In this document: piece after piece, positions 1 to 9,399 of the stretch
How the letters are laid out: the number at the start of each line of letters is the position of its first letter
How positions within the stretch are numbered: position 1 is the stretch's first letter
From: Punica granatum
Lineage: Eukaryota > Streptophyta > Magnoliopsida > Myrtales > Lythraceae
Assembly (NCBI RefSeq): GCF_007655135.1
Contig: NW_022204057.1
Location: 35,379-99,378 of the forward strand
Length of the DNA: 64,000 bases
Direction: 5' to 3'
The notes under the pieces: generated by a model
Told to the model about the DNA's origin: nothing
The model's database searches: none
Seen by the model: the letters and a program-made list of their open reading frames with translations, nothing else
Made by a program: the position numbers and the translations under genes

Positions 1-2
1 TG

Positions 3-392
3 CTCTCCTGGTTGAATCTCTCAAATAATCACCTCGAGGGACTGATTCCTCAAGGCAGGCAATTCGACACATTCAACCACCCCTTTGACGGGAATCCTAG
101 ATTGTGTGGGTATCCCTTGCCAAAAGCTTGTGGGGCCGATGAGCAGCAGTTACCGCCTTCGACTTCCTCGGGAGATGGAGAAGAAAAGGCGCAATTTGGG
201 CACTGGATTGAATGGTGGGTAGTGGCAATGGGCTATGGATGCGGAATTTCATTCGAGATATCAACGGGGTATATTATTTTGGAAACCAAGAGGCCGAAAT
301 GGCTGGTGAGAAAGGTTGAGCGATGGCTAATGAGAATGGTCGAGAGGACGAGACGAAAAAAGACAGCTAGGTCGAAGAAAAACGCGGCTTAG
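3..392 (+). CDS. Receptor-like protein (LRR-RLP, Cf/RLP12-like), C-terminal end only
   Basis: The reading frame enters from the left edge and runs 129 residues to a TAG at 390-392. It starts in the last leucine-rich repeat (LNLSNNHLEGLIPQGRQF), passes the typical cap (GNPRLCGYPLPKACG) and an acidic spacer. It then crosses one membrane segment (about WWVVAMGYGCGISFEISTGY) and ends in a short basic tail (TKRPKW, then RRKKTARSKK). This order is that of plasma-membrane receptor-like proteins without a kinase, which act in pathogen recognition and development with co-receptor kinases. The extracellular LRRs lie outside the window, so specificity cannot be judged. No break is visible. The family is clear; the subfamily is not. 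Confidence 0.9.
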   Translation, partial: LSWLNLSNNHLEGLIPQGRQFDTFNHPFDGNPRLCGYPLPKACGADEQQLPPSTSSGDGEEKAQFGHWIEWWVVAMGYGCGISFEISTGYIILETKRPKWLVRKVERWLMRMVERTRRKKTARSKKNAA

Positions 393-1908
393 AGAAATCA
401 TGCGAGGTACTTGTTCATGACTGATTTTGCACATTAACATGTGATTTTATAAGAATGAAAAAAGTGCGTTTAGTATTTACTCTAAACACTTTTTTTCTCC
501 TTTCCATAAACAAACACAAATTAATCAGGAGGAGCACCGGAGGCTAGTAAGATGAAGAGCAGCAAAAAACAATGCATGTGGAGGCTTCTATCAACCGAGG
601 GTTATGGCAATTTATCAATGATCAAGAAGAAAGCTCACCTTCTTCAATCCATAAGCATCTTCATTTTTTCTTTTTTCGGTTTCAATTGGAATGACCGTAA
701 TCGTGTATTTTATTTCTCCATAATAAAATGAAGCATCTAAATAAGATCAATACAACTTGAAGCGTTTGTTTGGAGTAGAGTGATACTTATCGAAAATTGA
801 GGAACCAAATCTACAAGAATGAAGATTCTTATGTATCAACACGACAAAGACTATTGACATGTCTAATGTTCGTTACTTATATCCAAACTGTGCTCTCTCA
901 CCACTATAAAAGAATTGAGACTAGAGATTGTAGCACTAACAAATCGAATAGCTCATCAAATGGAAACCAAAGATTACAAGTTTGGTGTACCAGTCAGACT
1001 CTCATTATGCACTCTTCATATCCCAAAATTTTGAGCTGAGAATCTCTCTCTTGAAATTAAATGGAACCTCTTACTGATCCATTTTTTTTTCCCTTCATTG
1101 AACAAGGATGGAGCCACATTGTCCTACGGAATCCTACAACAGTCATGAGCTATGGATTCCTTCAACGCCACCACAAACTCCTGCCATGCCTCTGTTCTTG
1201 CATTCACCTACACCACCATTTAACTCGAGAGGTTGCCAAATGTAGATGTTCTTACATTTCGAAGAGATAAACAGACTATGATTTTTTTGCTACTTGGAAA
1301 TAAAAGATGAGGGAGAAAACGTTACGAGACTAGCTCTACTGCCACAATCAGTTTTTTTGGAAAACAATAAATCTCTCGTAAAGCTATCCAATTTCTCATT
1401 TTGCTTCAAGAAATACTAAAGAGAAAGTGGAAATACCAGAAAACTCATCTTCATGGCAAGCATGAAAGGGAACCCCTAATATTTTTCATATCAAAATGAT
1501 TACCATTCAGTCTAACGTCTACAATAAGTAGAATGAAGAAAATCTCTTTATCTCAGTTTTAGAAAGAACATGAGGTGGACACACAACGATATCCACCTCA
1601 TGACTGATAAAGGAAAATCCAGGTTAAGTCACATGAGATGGTACACAGGCTTCCCAAACAGTTTCTTTTATATTCCGGTGAAAAGCCGCAGTACATACCA
1701 TTCTTAAGGCACAAGCTTGATTCATAGTGCATTTTGTCCCTTAATCGAAATATCATCTTTCTTTTTATAAGCAGCTCAACCGATATACCAGCAACAAATA
1801 AGCAAAAAGTTTAGAGAAATACACAATGGAACAAATTTAGGAGTGAACTAAAGATGGATGATAATTTTAGAACAAAGTGAATATGCAGGCATCTGAAATG
1901 ACTACGAA
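393..1908. other. Intergenic DNA, no supported gene
   Basis: This is AT-rich downstream sequence of the receptor-like protein gene. The short open frames at 797-1039 and 1061-1270 have no recognisable motif or start context. I see no transposon ends here. Confidence 0.5.
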
Positions 1909-1989
1909 CTAGATCATGACCTGCGGCAGTGTTGCTGACAGATTTTCAAAAAGCCTTTGTTTTGTCATCTTTTTCATCCACCGAATATT
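1909..1989 (-). CDS. Possible terminal exon of an unrecognised gene
   Basis: On the minus strand a pyrimidine-rich acceptor (ttgctccttatcgcag) is followed by 26 codons and TAG. The peptide is basic then amphipathic (WMKKMTKQRLFENLSATL). The mix of residues and the good acceptor suggest a real last exon, but I cannot name a family and see no certain upstream exon. A chance open frame of this length is possible. Confidence 0.2.
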   Translation of the reverse strand, partial: NIRWMKKMTKQRLFENLSATLPQVMI

Positions 1990-2682
1990 CTGCGATAAGG
2001 AGCAAATAAACAATTAGTAAGAACTTCATACCCTAATCTACTCATTGACAGGTGATTAAGGAGCTACAAGGCGCTACATTTACTCCTTAATTATCGACAT
2101 TTACAGTGTACCAGCTAGTCAACTAACATTGGTCGTATTCTTAAGATCATTTCAGTGCAATAACCTGAAAATTGTTTCATAGGGTTTCTTAGGTGCCGCT
2201 ATTCGAACACTCTTTTATAACATCCAGAAATTTTCACAAAATTATACCCGTATATTTTTCCATAATTATTACATTTCAATAGAATTTAATAAATGATTAC
2301 CGGTGAATTAAAAATAGTATACAATTTTAGATAAGTTTCATGATGGGCTTTCCATGTGTCAACTTTTTATTAAGCTTAGTCATTTTTTGCCTTGACCCTA
2401 AATTCTGACGAAGTTTCCCCTAAAATTTCTAGTATTCCATACCAATCAATAACCTGCTATGCATCTCCAAAAAAAAAAAACCATCTCAAAAGATCAATTG
2501 GCATGATCATCATGTATCACCCATAGGATAACTAAACAAAATTTTCGGGTCATAACATAGTAACATCATTCTACATATGCTTACTTCCAAAACTAGAAGT
2601 AGATCTAGCTATCAAAAATCTTCCCGTTAATCCTTGATGTCCAAAAGTTTCTCCTCCACTGATCTAGCCTCTAAGTCATCTG

Positions 2683-2686
<4 letters not shown>

Positions 2687-2724
<38 letters not shown>
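2687..2724. repeat. (TA)n microsatellite, left of inserted ORF
   Basis: This is an uninterrupted TA dinucleotide run. The matching position in LTR copy L3 also carries a TA run (about 63274-63293), so the tract belongs to the host repeat. Confidence 0.9.
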
Positions 2725-2726
<2 letters not shown>

Positions 2727-3295
2727 AAAAAGAGGCTGCGGCCTCAAAAGAGCTGGCTCCCAGCCAGTCGATAAAAAATGAGGAGCAATCCTCACACCAT
2801 AAGGCCTCTGGCCAACCCTCCATTGGACAGATCACTGTTGATAGCAAAATAAAAACCTATCGGCAGACCCTCCAACAGGAGATCGATAAGCAGAGCTACA
2901 TGCAAACTCTGCCAGGTAAAATTACTAAACCCAAAAAGGAGAAACAAACTCTTGCAAAACAGAGTTCATCTCCTCATAATCTCGATAATGATACCGTAGT
3001 CCAACAGTGGATTACAGTGTTAAAAGATAAACCAGAACTAGCACAAGTGCTTTCTGGAATATCTCATCCCCTGCTGGAGACTAGCAAAGGAGAGAGCTCT
3101 AGGCAAGTTGCCAAAAGAGCAGAAAAAAGTCTCACAATATTTTCCGATAAGGAAACCAGCTCTTCAAAAACAGCACCATGGTTTCCAAAATCATTATTCC
3201 AAACTGTTTTCATTATGGAAGAAGGTTTTTACCATGAAAACCCCTTCTTCGCTGCATCAAAATTGTTTCCCGAAAATTGGTATTTCCGGCCATTG

Positions 3296-3300
<5 letters not shown>
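2722..3300 (+). pseudogene. Probable endogenous pararetrovirus (Caulimoviridae-like) ORF fragment
   Basis: A single frame is open from the left TA tract to the right TA tract, about 193 codons, with an internal ATG at 2900. It contains a Ser/Lys/Gln-rich stretch, a short helical stretch (KTYRQTLQQEIDKQ) and an aromatic stretch near the end (FFAASKLFPENWYFRP). This composition recalls the linker regions of caulimovirid polyproteins. Endogenous florendoviruses are reported to sit often in TA-dinucleotide repeats, which fits exactly here. Both ends are cut at the microsatellite, so it is a fragment without protease or reverse transcriptase and cannot be a working genome. An unrelated retroelement gag is the main alternative. 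Confidence 0.4.

Positions 3301-3326
<26 letters not shown>
3301..3326. repeat. (TA)n microsatellite, right of inserted ORF
   Basis: This is the second half of the split TA tract. Sequence on both sides of the pair (before 2687 and after 3326) belongs to the same LTR-like repeat. Confidence 0.9.
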
Positions 3327-3327
<1 letters not shown>

Positions 3328-5399
3328 CGGGGGTGAGCTGCATTTCAGTGAATACTATATTACAAAGCAAAATGAACTAATATACTATAATAAATTCACA
3401 TACAATCAATCGTATACATATATAATCACATATATTCATATTCAACAATAATTCAAGTCCAATACCAGCATATTCTCTCAAACAATTAACTCACCAGTCA
3501 ATCTCAAGCAACAATAATATAGCCACAAGATCCTAATCCTCACAACATAATTGTAACGGTACCTTGACCCCACATAGTTCAAGTAAATCATCCACTTCTT
3601 CCCGCTTCCTCTCATAACCCATATCTCACAAGCGGGGGTCGCCTATTAACCTCTAACAGCAAGAGTTTACCATCATTTATATTCTGCCGAGTTTAGCAGC
3701 CGATTATACCCCTATTTATATTTCGTTGGGTCTAGCGGCTTGGCTTTCGATCATTAATAGGAGTAGGAGGTTCAGGCAAGCAAGCAACAACTGGAGGAAG
3801 AGCAGAAGTTGGAACTGCTGGTACTCAAACTCGAATGATATGCCCAATTGATGTCTAGAAAGGTATATTTCTTTGTCTTTGATAGGCTAAGCTTCAAGTG
3901 GCTTTCCCCGCTACAGATAGATGGGGGAATCACCATTCCACACCAATAGCATTGATGAAGATGGGATAGAAAGAGGTAGTCTAGCTATTTTACTTACTTA
4001 TTACTTAATAGTATAGGAATGCAGCCATTATATTTCACCAGGTCCAGCCGCCGATCAATTCCCCATTTATATTCCACCAAGTCTAGCTTCCTATCAGGCC
4101 CCTATTTATATTCCGCCTAGTCCAGCTATCAATCAAGCCCAATTCATAATCTACTAGGTCAGTGGTTTCATGACTATAATCAAACAATAATGCCAGTACT
4201 CTCACATATATCACACCATCCTTTTAAATTTGTCACACTAGTCTTCCTAATTTATTATATATTATAGTGATATATATATATATATGTATATATATATATC
4301 ATTTTATAATGGAATAGAGTACTTACAAAGATCCCCAAGAGATAACTCAACGAGTTGAGTCTTCCGGATGCATGGGTTCATCGTTGAGTCTTCCGGATGC
4401 AAGGATTCAGTCTCTTCGGTCCCTATAAACCATAAACATGACAAATCACTAAGTTATATCAAGCTATTACTATCCAAATATATGTATATATAATATGACA
4501 AATAGTGCCACATCATCCTTAAAGAAAATTCCTTCAAAACCCGTGGGCTCCTAATTATAGATAAGTAGTTAAAGCCACTAATCATTTCGAAGGAAGCAGC
4601 CAATTTGAAAGAGTTGCTTAATAATTAAAGGCAAAAGAAAATCCCCTACTGCCATTGCCATCGCAACCAATTCTACCACCTAAGCATTAGCTCACTATAT
4701 ATCAAGAGCTCTAATCCCTTTGATTCTTCAATTACAATGCTCTAAATATTTCATTCTAACGAGTTCTTAAGAAATACTAACACGCACATAGAGTTCAAGA
4801 ATCAGATACAAACGTATAGCTGAGCTTACTGAACCTAACTCCTTTGATTGTTTAGCGAAAATCAGCATAAAACAACTCTACATCAACCACATGCAAGAAG
4901 CCCAAATAACAAGTAAAAAGAAAAACCAACATGCCAATCACCCACATGCAAGATAAACCAAATAACAAATAGAGAGAAGATCAACAAACACAACAAAGAC
5001 AACAATTTCAGCTCAAACGTACCAAACCGTGTTGATTATCTAAGCAAATGCAAGCCTCAGCTTCAATTCCAAGGTGTCCTACCTATATCCCGACTTTCCC
5101 TACTTCATTTCCCTCGATTTTGCTCTGTATGATTCCTCTAGCTTAGCACCTTAGACTACTTCTAGCGGCAGTCTTTGCCACGTCTCTCATGCCCACGTGG
5201 CATGAGAGAGAGACACGCGACAGCATCTCTGTCATTGGAGTGTGTCTCTCATTTGAGCATGAGATACCAATGGGCGGCTGCCGCGTGGCAACCCATGGGC
5301 CCACACAGTAACTTTTTCCCTTTTTTCTCTCTTTTTTTAAATTCAAATTGTAGAACCCACTTTAGAGATTCAACATAGAGACTCATGGGAATGGTAAAT

Positions 5400-5829
5400 C
5401 TCCATTTTTGTTGAGTGTCTTTGAAAATTAATACATTAAAAATTATTTACTTTATGGAGAAAGATAATTTTGCTTTTAAAATAAACAAGCTTTGGAGAAA
5501 ACTATCAATTTAATACTCCAAAGACCGTTCTGTCTAACAAAGTACAGACCGTTTTGTCTAACAAACTAGTCTCGACATCAACTCTCTTATAAATCCCTTC
5601 TAAATTCCGAATATATATTTCTCCTTTCAAAAGTTCCATGTAACTCTATCAACATGAGAAACATAATCTACTTATTTTACTTCACAAGTTATTATAATTT
5701 TATACAAGCATAATTAAAAATTAATTCGGAAGCTCTATATTTCCATTTTTATCATAATATAGTTCATGCATTTGGTAATTGAGTAAATTAATGATGTGAT
5801 TCTTTCTGGCATAAAAAAATTATTGCCTA
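5400..5829. other. AT-rich spacer
   Basis: No coding signal. There is a local direct duplication (gaccgttctgtctaacaaa / gaccgttttgtctaacaaa at 5522-5566). Confidence 0.4.
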
Positions 5830-6150
5830 TAATTCCCTGATTGCCCGCTCCTTCTTCGACCAGTGGCAGCTCATCCTCTCCAAGCTCACCTCCCTCCTTT
5901 TCTCCCTCTCCTCCTGCCCTCATTGGTCCCATCACCCCCTTCTCCTCTCCACCTTCCTTTCCTCCTTCCTTTCCACCGTCTCCTTCCTCCACTTCCTCTC
6001 CCTCCAATGCTCCCTCTCCTTCCGACGCTTCCCTAACAAACTCCTGATATTTCTCGCCCAGCGTATTCAAACAAGATCTGTACAGTTTACTCGGAGACGC
6101 TACTTCATGGCGAAGCAATCGGCAGGCCGAATTCGAGTGGGGCTCCAATC
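5830..6150 (+). pseudogene. Possible ARM-repeat/U-box-like protein, N-terminal fragment
   Basis: One plus-strand frame of this C/T-rich stretch reads SFFDQWQLILSKL, then leucine-rich helices with LLLSTFLSSFLSTVS and FLHFLSLQC. This is the pattern at the start of plant armadillo-repeat proteins of the U-box 44/45 type. The frame has no convincing ATG and loses similarity after about 6060. I infer a captured or degenerated 5' coding fragment. The alternative is pure low-complexity CT-rich DNA, because the overlapping frame 5841-6047 is only Pro/Ser. Confidence 0.25.
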
Positions 6151-6231
6151 AAAATTCAGAGGAGAGGGGGAAGGGGGACAGGTTCTCCCGACAAGGGGAC
6201 AACAATGGTGATTCGTCGATGAGCTGATGAG

Positions 6232-6239
6232 CTACGAGT

Positions 6240-6272
<33 letters not shown>

Positions 6273-6507
6273 TCGTGCTACAAAGAGGGACGCCGAGCTC
6301 GAGGAGCAGGGGTGCGGCACTGGAAGTCGAAGAGAGGAGATAGGGATTTGGAGAAGCAGAGAAGAAATGGGGGTGAGACTGAGAGAAGAGGGCGGAGAGG
6401 ACCTTGAGGTTGTGGTTGTGGGTGGCAAAGGCGGTTCGAGTCTCGTCGAGGATCTTCTCAATTTTCTTGGCCAATTGGTTATGTTTCCGAGCCTCTCTAT
6501 CGTCCAT
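6232..6507 (-). pseudogene. Condensin complex subunit 3 (CAP-G), N-terminal fragment
   Basis: The minus-strand ATG at 6507 opens with a charged helix (KKIEKILDETRTAFATHNHN, then LKVLSALFSQ), which is the usual start of plant CAP-G, the HEAT-repeat subunit of condensin I. About 45 codons in, similarity jumps to another frame, where FSKSLSPLFDFQCRTP follows. That is the next conserved CAP-G block, so there is a frameshift. The coding sequence then runs into a (GA/TC)n tract at about 6240-6272 and stops. The rest of the gene is absent from the window. It is therefore a 5' fragment and not a working gene. Identification rests on motif memory, with moderate certainty. Confidence 0.5.
6240..6272. 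repeat. (GA)n microsatellite
   Basis: A GA dinucleotide run lies exactly where the CAP-G fragment loses similarity. Confidence 0.9.
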
Positions 6508-6800
6508 GCTTCTTCTTCCTACCCTACTTCAGAATGAATGGATGGACGGACGCCGAAGTTGATTTTGGTGGGCGGCCAACCGAGGAAGGGAAGGGAATAG
6601 CAAGCAGCAGCCACGGGCAAGGCCAATGGAGCAGAGGTTATATCAGCTCTGCCTCCACCGTTTCCTCCGATCCACCCTCCCCCTCGTCCACCACTTGGTC
6701 CCCTCCCCCCCTCCTCGTCCTCCACCGCGGCTTCACTTCCTTTAAGCCCACTCAACCCATCCCTCTTCTCTATGTCCTCATTTGCCAAAATTTTTTTTTC
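6508..6800. other. GC-rich 5' flank of the CAP-G fragment
   Basis: This C/T- and G-rich stretch lies upstream of the CAP-G start. It looks like a plant promoter/5' UTR rather than coding sequence, and the open frames across it are low-complexity shadows. Confidence 0.35.
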
Positions 6801-6819
6801 CATATTTGTTTTTAAATTT

Positions 6820-7590
6820 ATTTGATTATATTAAATCGTATAATACTTCATTAAAGAATTAAAAAATAAAATGATTTTTTTAATGTTTTCGTCCAATTTT
6901 TAACGGAAAATTGACGAAAGGATCGATTTGATGTACATTTGGTCGGTCAAGGTCAAAATTGATGTCAAAAATTTATTGAGGTCATATTTGATGTAACTTA
7001 ATCTCTCGAGGACCAAATCATTAATTTACTCTTGATAATTTAAATTGTGGAGGAATATTTGCGGAGACCTTATTAATTAGAAATAGCCAAATATAACATA
7101 TTTATGAAAGTAAAAATACCTTCTAATTTTAATATAATTTGAATAAGTTTGAGATATAAGTTTTCATGAAATGTAATCCGCATCAACGTGTGGCATTAGA
7201 TGCAACCCCTCGTATTATGCAAATTACATACATACCATAATAAAAAATATATATATCGTCTAATTTATTGAGAAAACTTTTGTTTTCTGAAATTTTTTTA
7301 ATATCTATTCATTATGAATGTGGCTTTTATTTTCAACAGACCTTTTAATCTTTACCTTCGATTTTTCATGAACAATCAGACTCTCCGAGTAATAGAAAAG
7401 ACAATTAATCATGAGATGTGGGTTCAAAATAATGAAACATGGCAAGTTCTCATATGCTCTCCAACTTTTATGTACTACAAAGAGAAGAAGGAGTTCATTC
7501 GTCTTTCTATTTTCTATTTTACCCCTGTTTTTTATGTTATATTATTTAAGGGTCATTAGATTAAGGAGATAATTGTACACTTATATAAAA
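6820..7590. other. AT-rich intergenic DNA
   Basis: I see no gene or element end. The 7314-7559 open frame has no recognisable feature. Confidence 0.4.
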
Positions 7591-7592
7591 AA

Positions 7593-8264
7593 GGGAAAAG
7601 TACAAAAAAACTCCTATTGTGATTTGAACTTGGGATAAGTTAAATCCTGTGGTTTTGTGAAGGATAACTAATGCCTTGTGGTTTTCTTAATGAGATATAA
7701 GGGACTTGACCGTTAGTTTCTTTTGTCACTTTTAGTCCTCATACTTTAATTTGCCATTATCACCCTCAAACTATCAACCTTTTTCAATTTTGTGCTAAAA
7801 TTCCAAAAAAGAAGGGAAGGGGTTGGGGCTGCCAGTCGGTGGCCTCAAACCCACCACCGAAGTTGTCTGCACCCACAAAGGATGCTAGCGACCATGGAGG
7901 TGGGGTCGAGGTCGTCGATTGGTGGTTCGGGGGCTAGGACCACCAATTGGTGATCTCGACCCCACCCTCGAGGTTTCCAACATCCCTTGTGGGTGTCGGC
8001 GACCTCGGTGGTAGGGTTGGGGTCCTCGGCCGGTGGACCTAGCCCCTTTTTTTTTCGAATTTTAAGACCAAATTTAAAAAATTAAAAGTTTGAAGGTAAT
8101 AATGGCAATAAGAAAAATATGAGAACCAAAAGTGACGAAAAACTAACGGTAAGATCCCTTATGTCTTATGAAGTAAACCACATGGTATTAGTTATCCTTA
8201 AAAAAATTACAGGATCCAATTTGTCCCAAACTCAGACTGTGATGGGAGCTTTTGTACTTTTCCC
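7593..8264. mobile_element. Foldback (long-TIR) DNA transposon, Mutator-type MITE
   Basis: The two halves are inverted copies of each other. The left end GGGAAAAGTACAAAA returns as TTTTGTACTTTTCCC on the right. The inner blocks (aaggataactaat, aagggacttgaccgtta) also return inverted, and even the centre (tcgaggtcgtcg... / tcggcgacctcgg) is palindromic. Arms are about 300 bp. Flanks are A/T-rich (tataaaaaa versus taaataaaa), so a 9-bp target duplication is possible but not exact. There is no transposase, so it is non-autonomous. Confidence 0.7.
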
Positions 8265-8435
8265 TAAATAAAAACTGACCCACTCTTTCACTCTCTTTCC
8301 CTCCCTCTTCTCTCTCCCCACTAACTCATCAAATGTGGTTGTGGCCATTTTTTTTTCCTTAATCACATGAGATAATTGAGATTAAAAAGGTAGAAAAGTC
8401 AACAGGATCATAATGATGAAATTAATACCGAAAGT

Positions 8436-8712
8436 TAGGGGCTTAAACGAGTCGAGACATTCGCGTACTGTTCGGGCTTGGCTCGATGAAAACTCGGATT
8501 CGGCTCACTCTTATAAAACTCGAGCTCTTCCTGGCTTGAGCTCGCCAGTTAAAAAAGCTAGGCCAAGCCTAAACGAGTTTAAACGAGCCCAGCCTGAGCC
8601 CTTGCTTGTGCCAACGAGCCGAGCTCAAGCCCGACCGCTTAGGCTCGCAAGAGCTTGGGCCCAAGCTCAAGCTTGCTATATTCGGGCTCGGCTTGGCTCA
8701 TTTACACCCCTA
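8436..8712. mobile_element. hAT-type MITE with 8-bp target duplication
   Basis: The element starts TAGGGGCTTAAACGAG and ends CTCATTTACACCCCTA, which are imperfect terminal inverted repeats. Its body is rich in GAGCTCG-type palindromes. The 8-mer CCGAAAGT flanks it on both sides (8428-8435 and 8713-8720), which is the duplication length of hAT transposons. The 110-residue open frame across it is not a gene. Confidence 0.8.
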
Positions 8713-8924
8713 CCGAAAGTGAACAAACGAATGGATTTATTATGAATTTATTTTCATATTAAACGCGCGGTATGTGCAGGCACCATCTAGTAATACTAAG
8801 TTGCAGCCTACGCAATACTCGTGTTTGTAAAAGAATCAATAAAATTTAATTGACTCAAGTTCTATTAAGAATGTTTTAGTTTATCTGAAGATTATTTTTC
8901 CAAATCCATTTTAATATTTATATT

Positions 8925-9399
8925 TGCGGTATGAGAAAATTCAAAGGAATTCATTCACATTAGCTCCTATGAATTTACCGGTTTCTTTTTTGGCAATACT
9001 TAGGTTTAGTACCAAGAACCTCTTCTGACAAAGGATTCTAGATTGCATATATCCTCAGTCGAGTCTCTAAGGACAAAATCACATCAAACTTGCAAAGTAT
9101 ATAACTAAACAAAGCGGCAACTAAAAAAAAGAACGATAGAGGTTGACTTGCCCCTTCGTCTCATGAGTCCAAAAATAATATGGCCTACATTAATCATCCA
9201 AGATTTCCAATCTCAACCCTAGATTGTGGTTGCAACCAGATTCGACATCTATTCGACCACTTGGGAAACTTATTTAAACTCTCCAGCAGATTCTCCTCGT
9301 CCACATAGTCCTCGGGAAATCGGATAACCATTTCTCTCACAGCCACAGCCTTTTCAAGGAAAACCCCAACCATGTAAAGCTCTTCCTGACCATCTATCC
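8925..9399 (-). pseudogene. F-box/FBD gene copy A, 3' part (downstream of LTR element)
   Basis: This matches the 3' ends of copies B (from about 32020) and C (from about 48425). The minus-strand frame just left of the LTR reads GQEELYMVGVFLEKAVAVRE and then FPEDYVDEENLLESL. This is the end of an FBD-type F-box protein, and the same segment is seen at 48754-49008. The coding sequence is cut at TATCC by the 13 kb retrotransposon and resumes at 22474. The rest of copy A toward the F-box is missing beyond 23130, so this copy is truncated as well as interrupted. Confidence 0.75.

Larger units (their letters stand above)
2388..5345 (+). repeat. Long LTR-like repeat, copy L1 (interrupted)
   Basis: The left end (TGCCTTGACCCTAAATTC, then GACGAAGTTTCCCC) matches the ends of minus-strand copies L2 (TGTCACGACC at 56511) and L3 (63440). 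Shared interior landmarks in the same order are: the block around 2535 (aacaaaattttcgggtcat), the line about 3600-3640 containing aagcgggggtcgcc, a 39-bp minisatellite (about 3680-4170) and the block cgagttgagtcttccgg (tandemly doubled at 4356-4405). The right end is placed near 5345 by its resemblance to 53340 and 59085, and is uncertain. The TGTCACGACC start and the cag-type stretch are typical of Ty3/gypsy LTRs, so these are probably solo or truncated LTRs. No pol is attached. Confidence 0.6.

Noticed and set aside
5735..6148. Gly/Glu-rich 137-residue minus-strand protein
   Set aside because: It is the complement of a CT-rich stretch and has only low-complexity GGKEGG/EEVEEG text.
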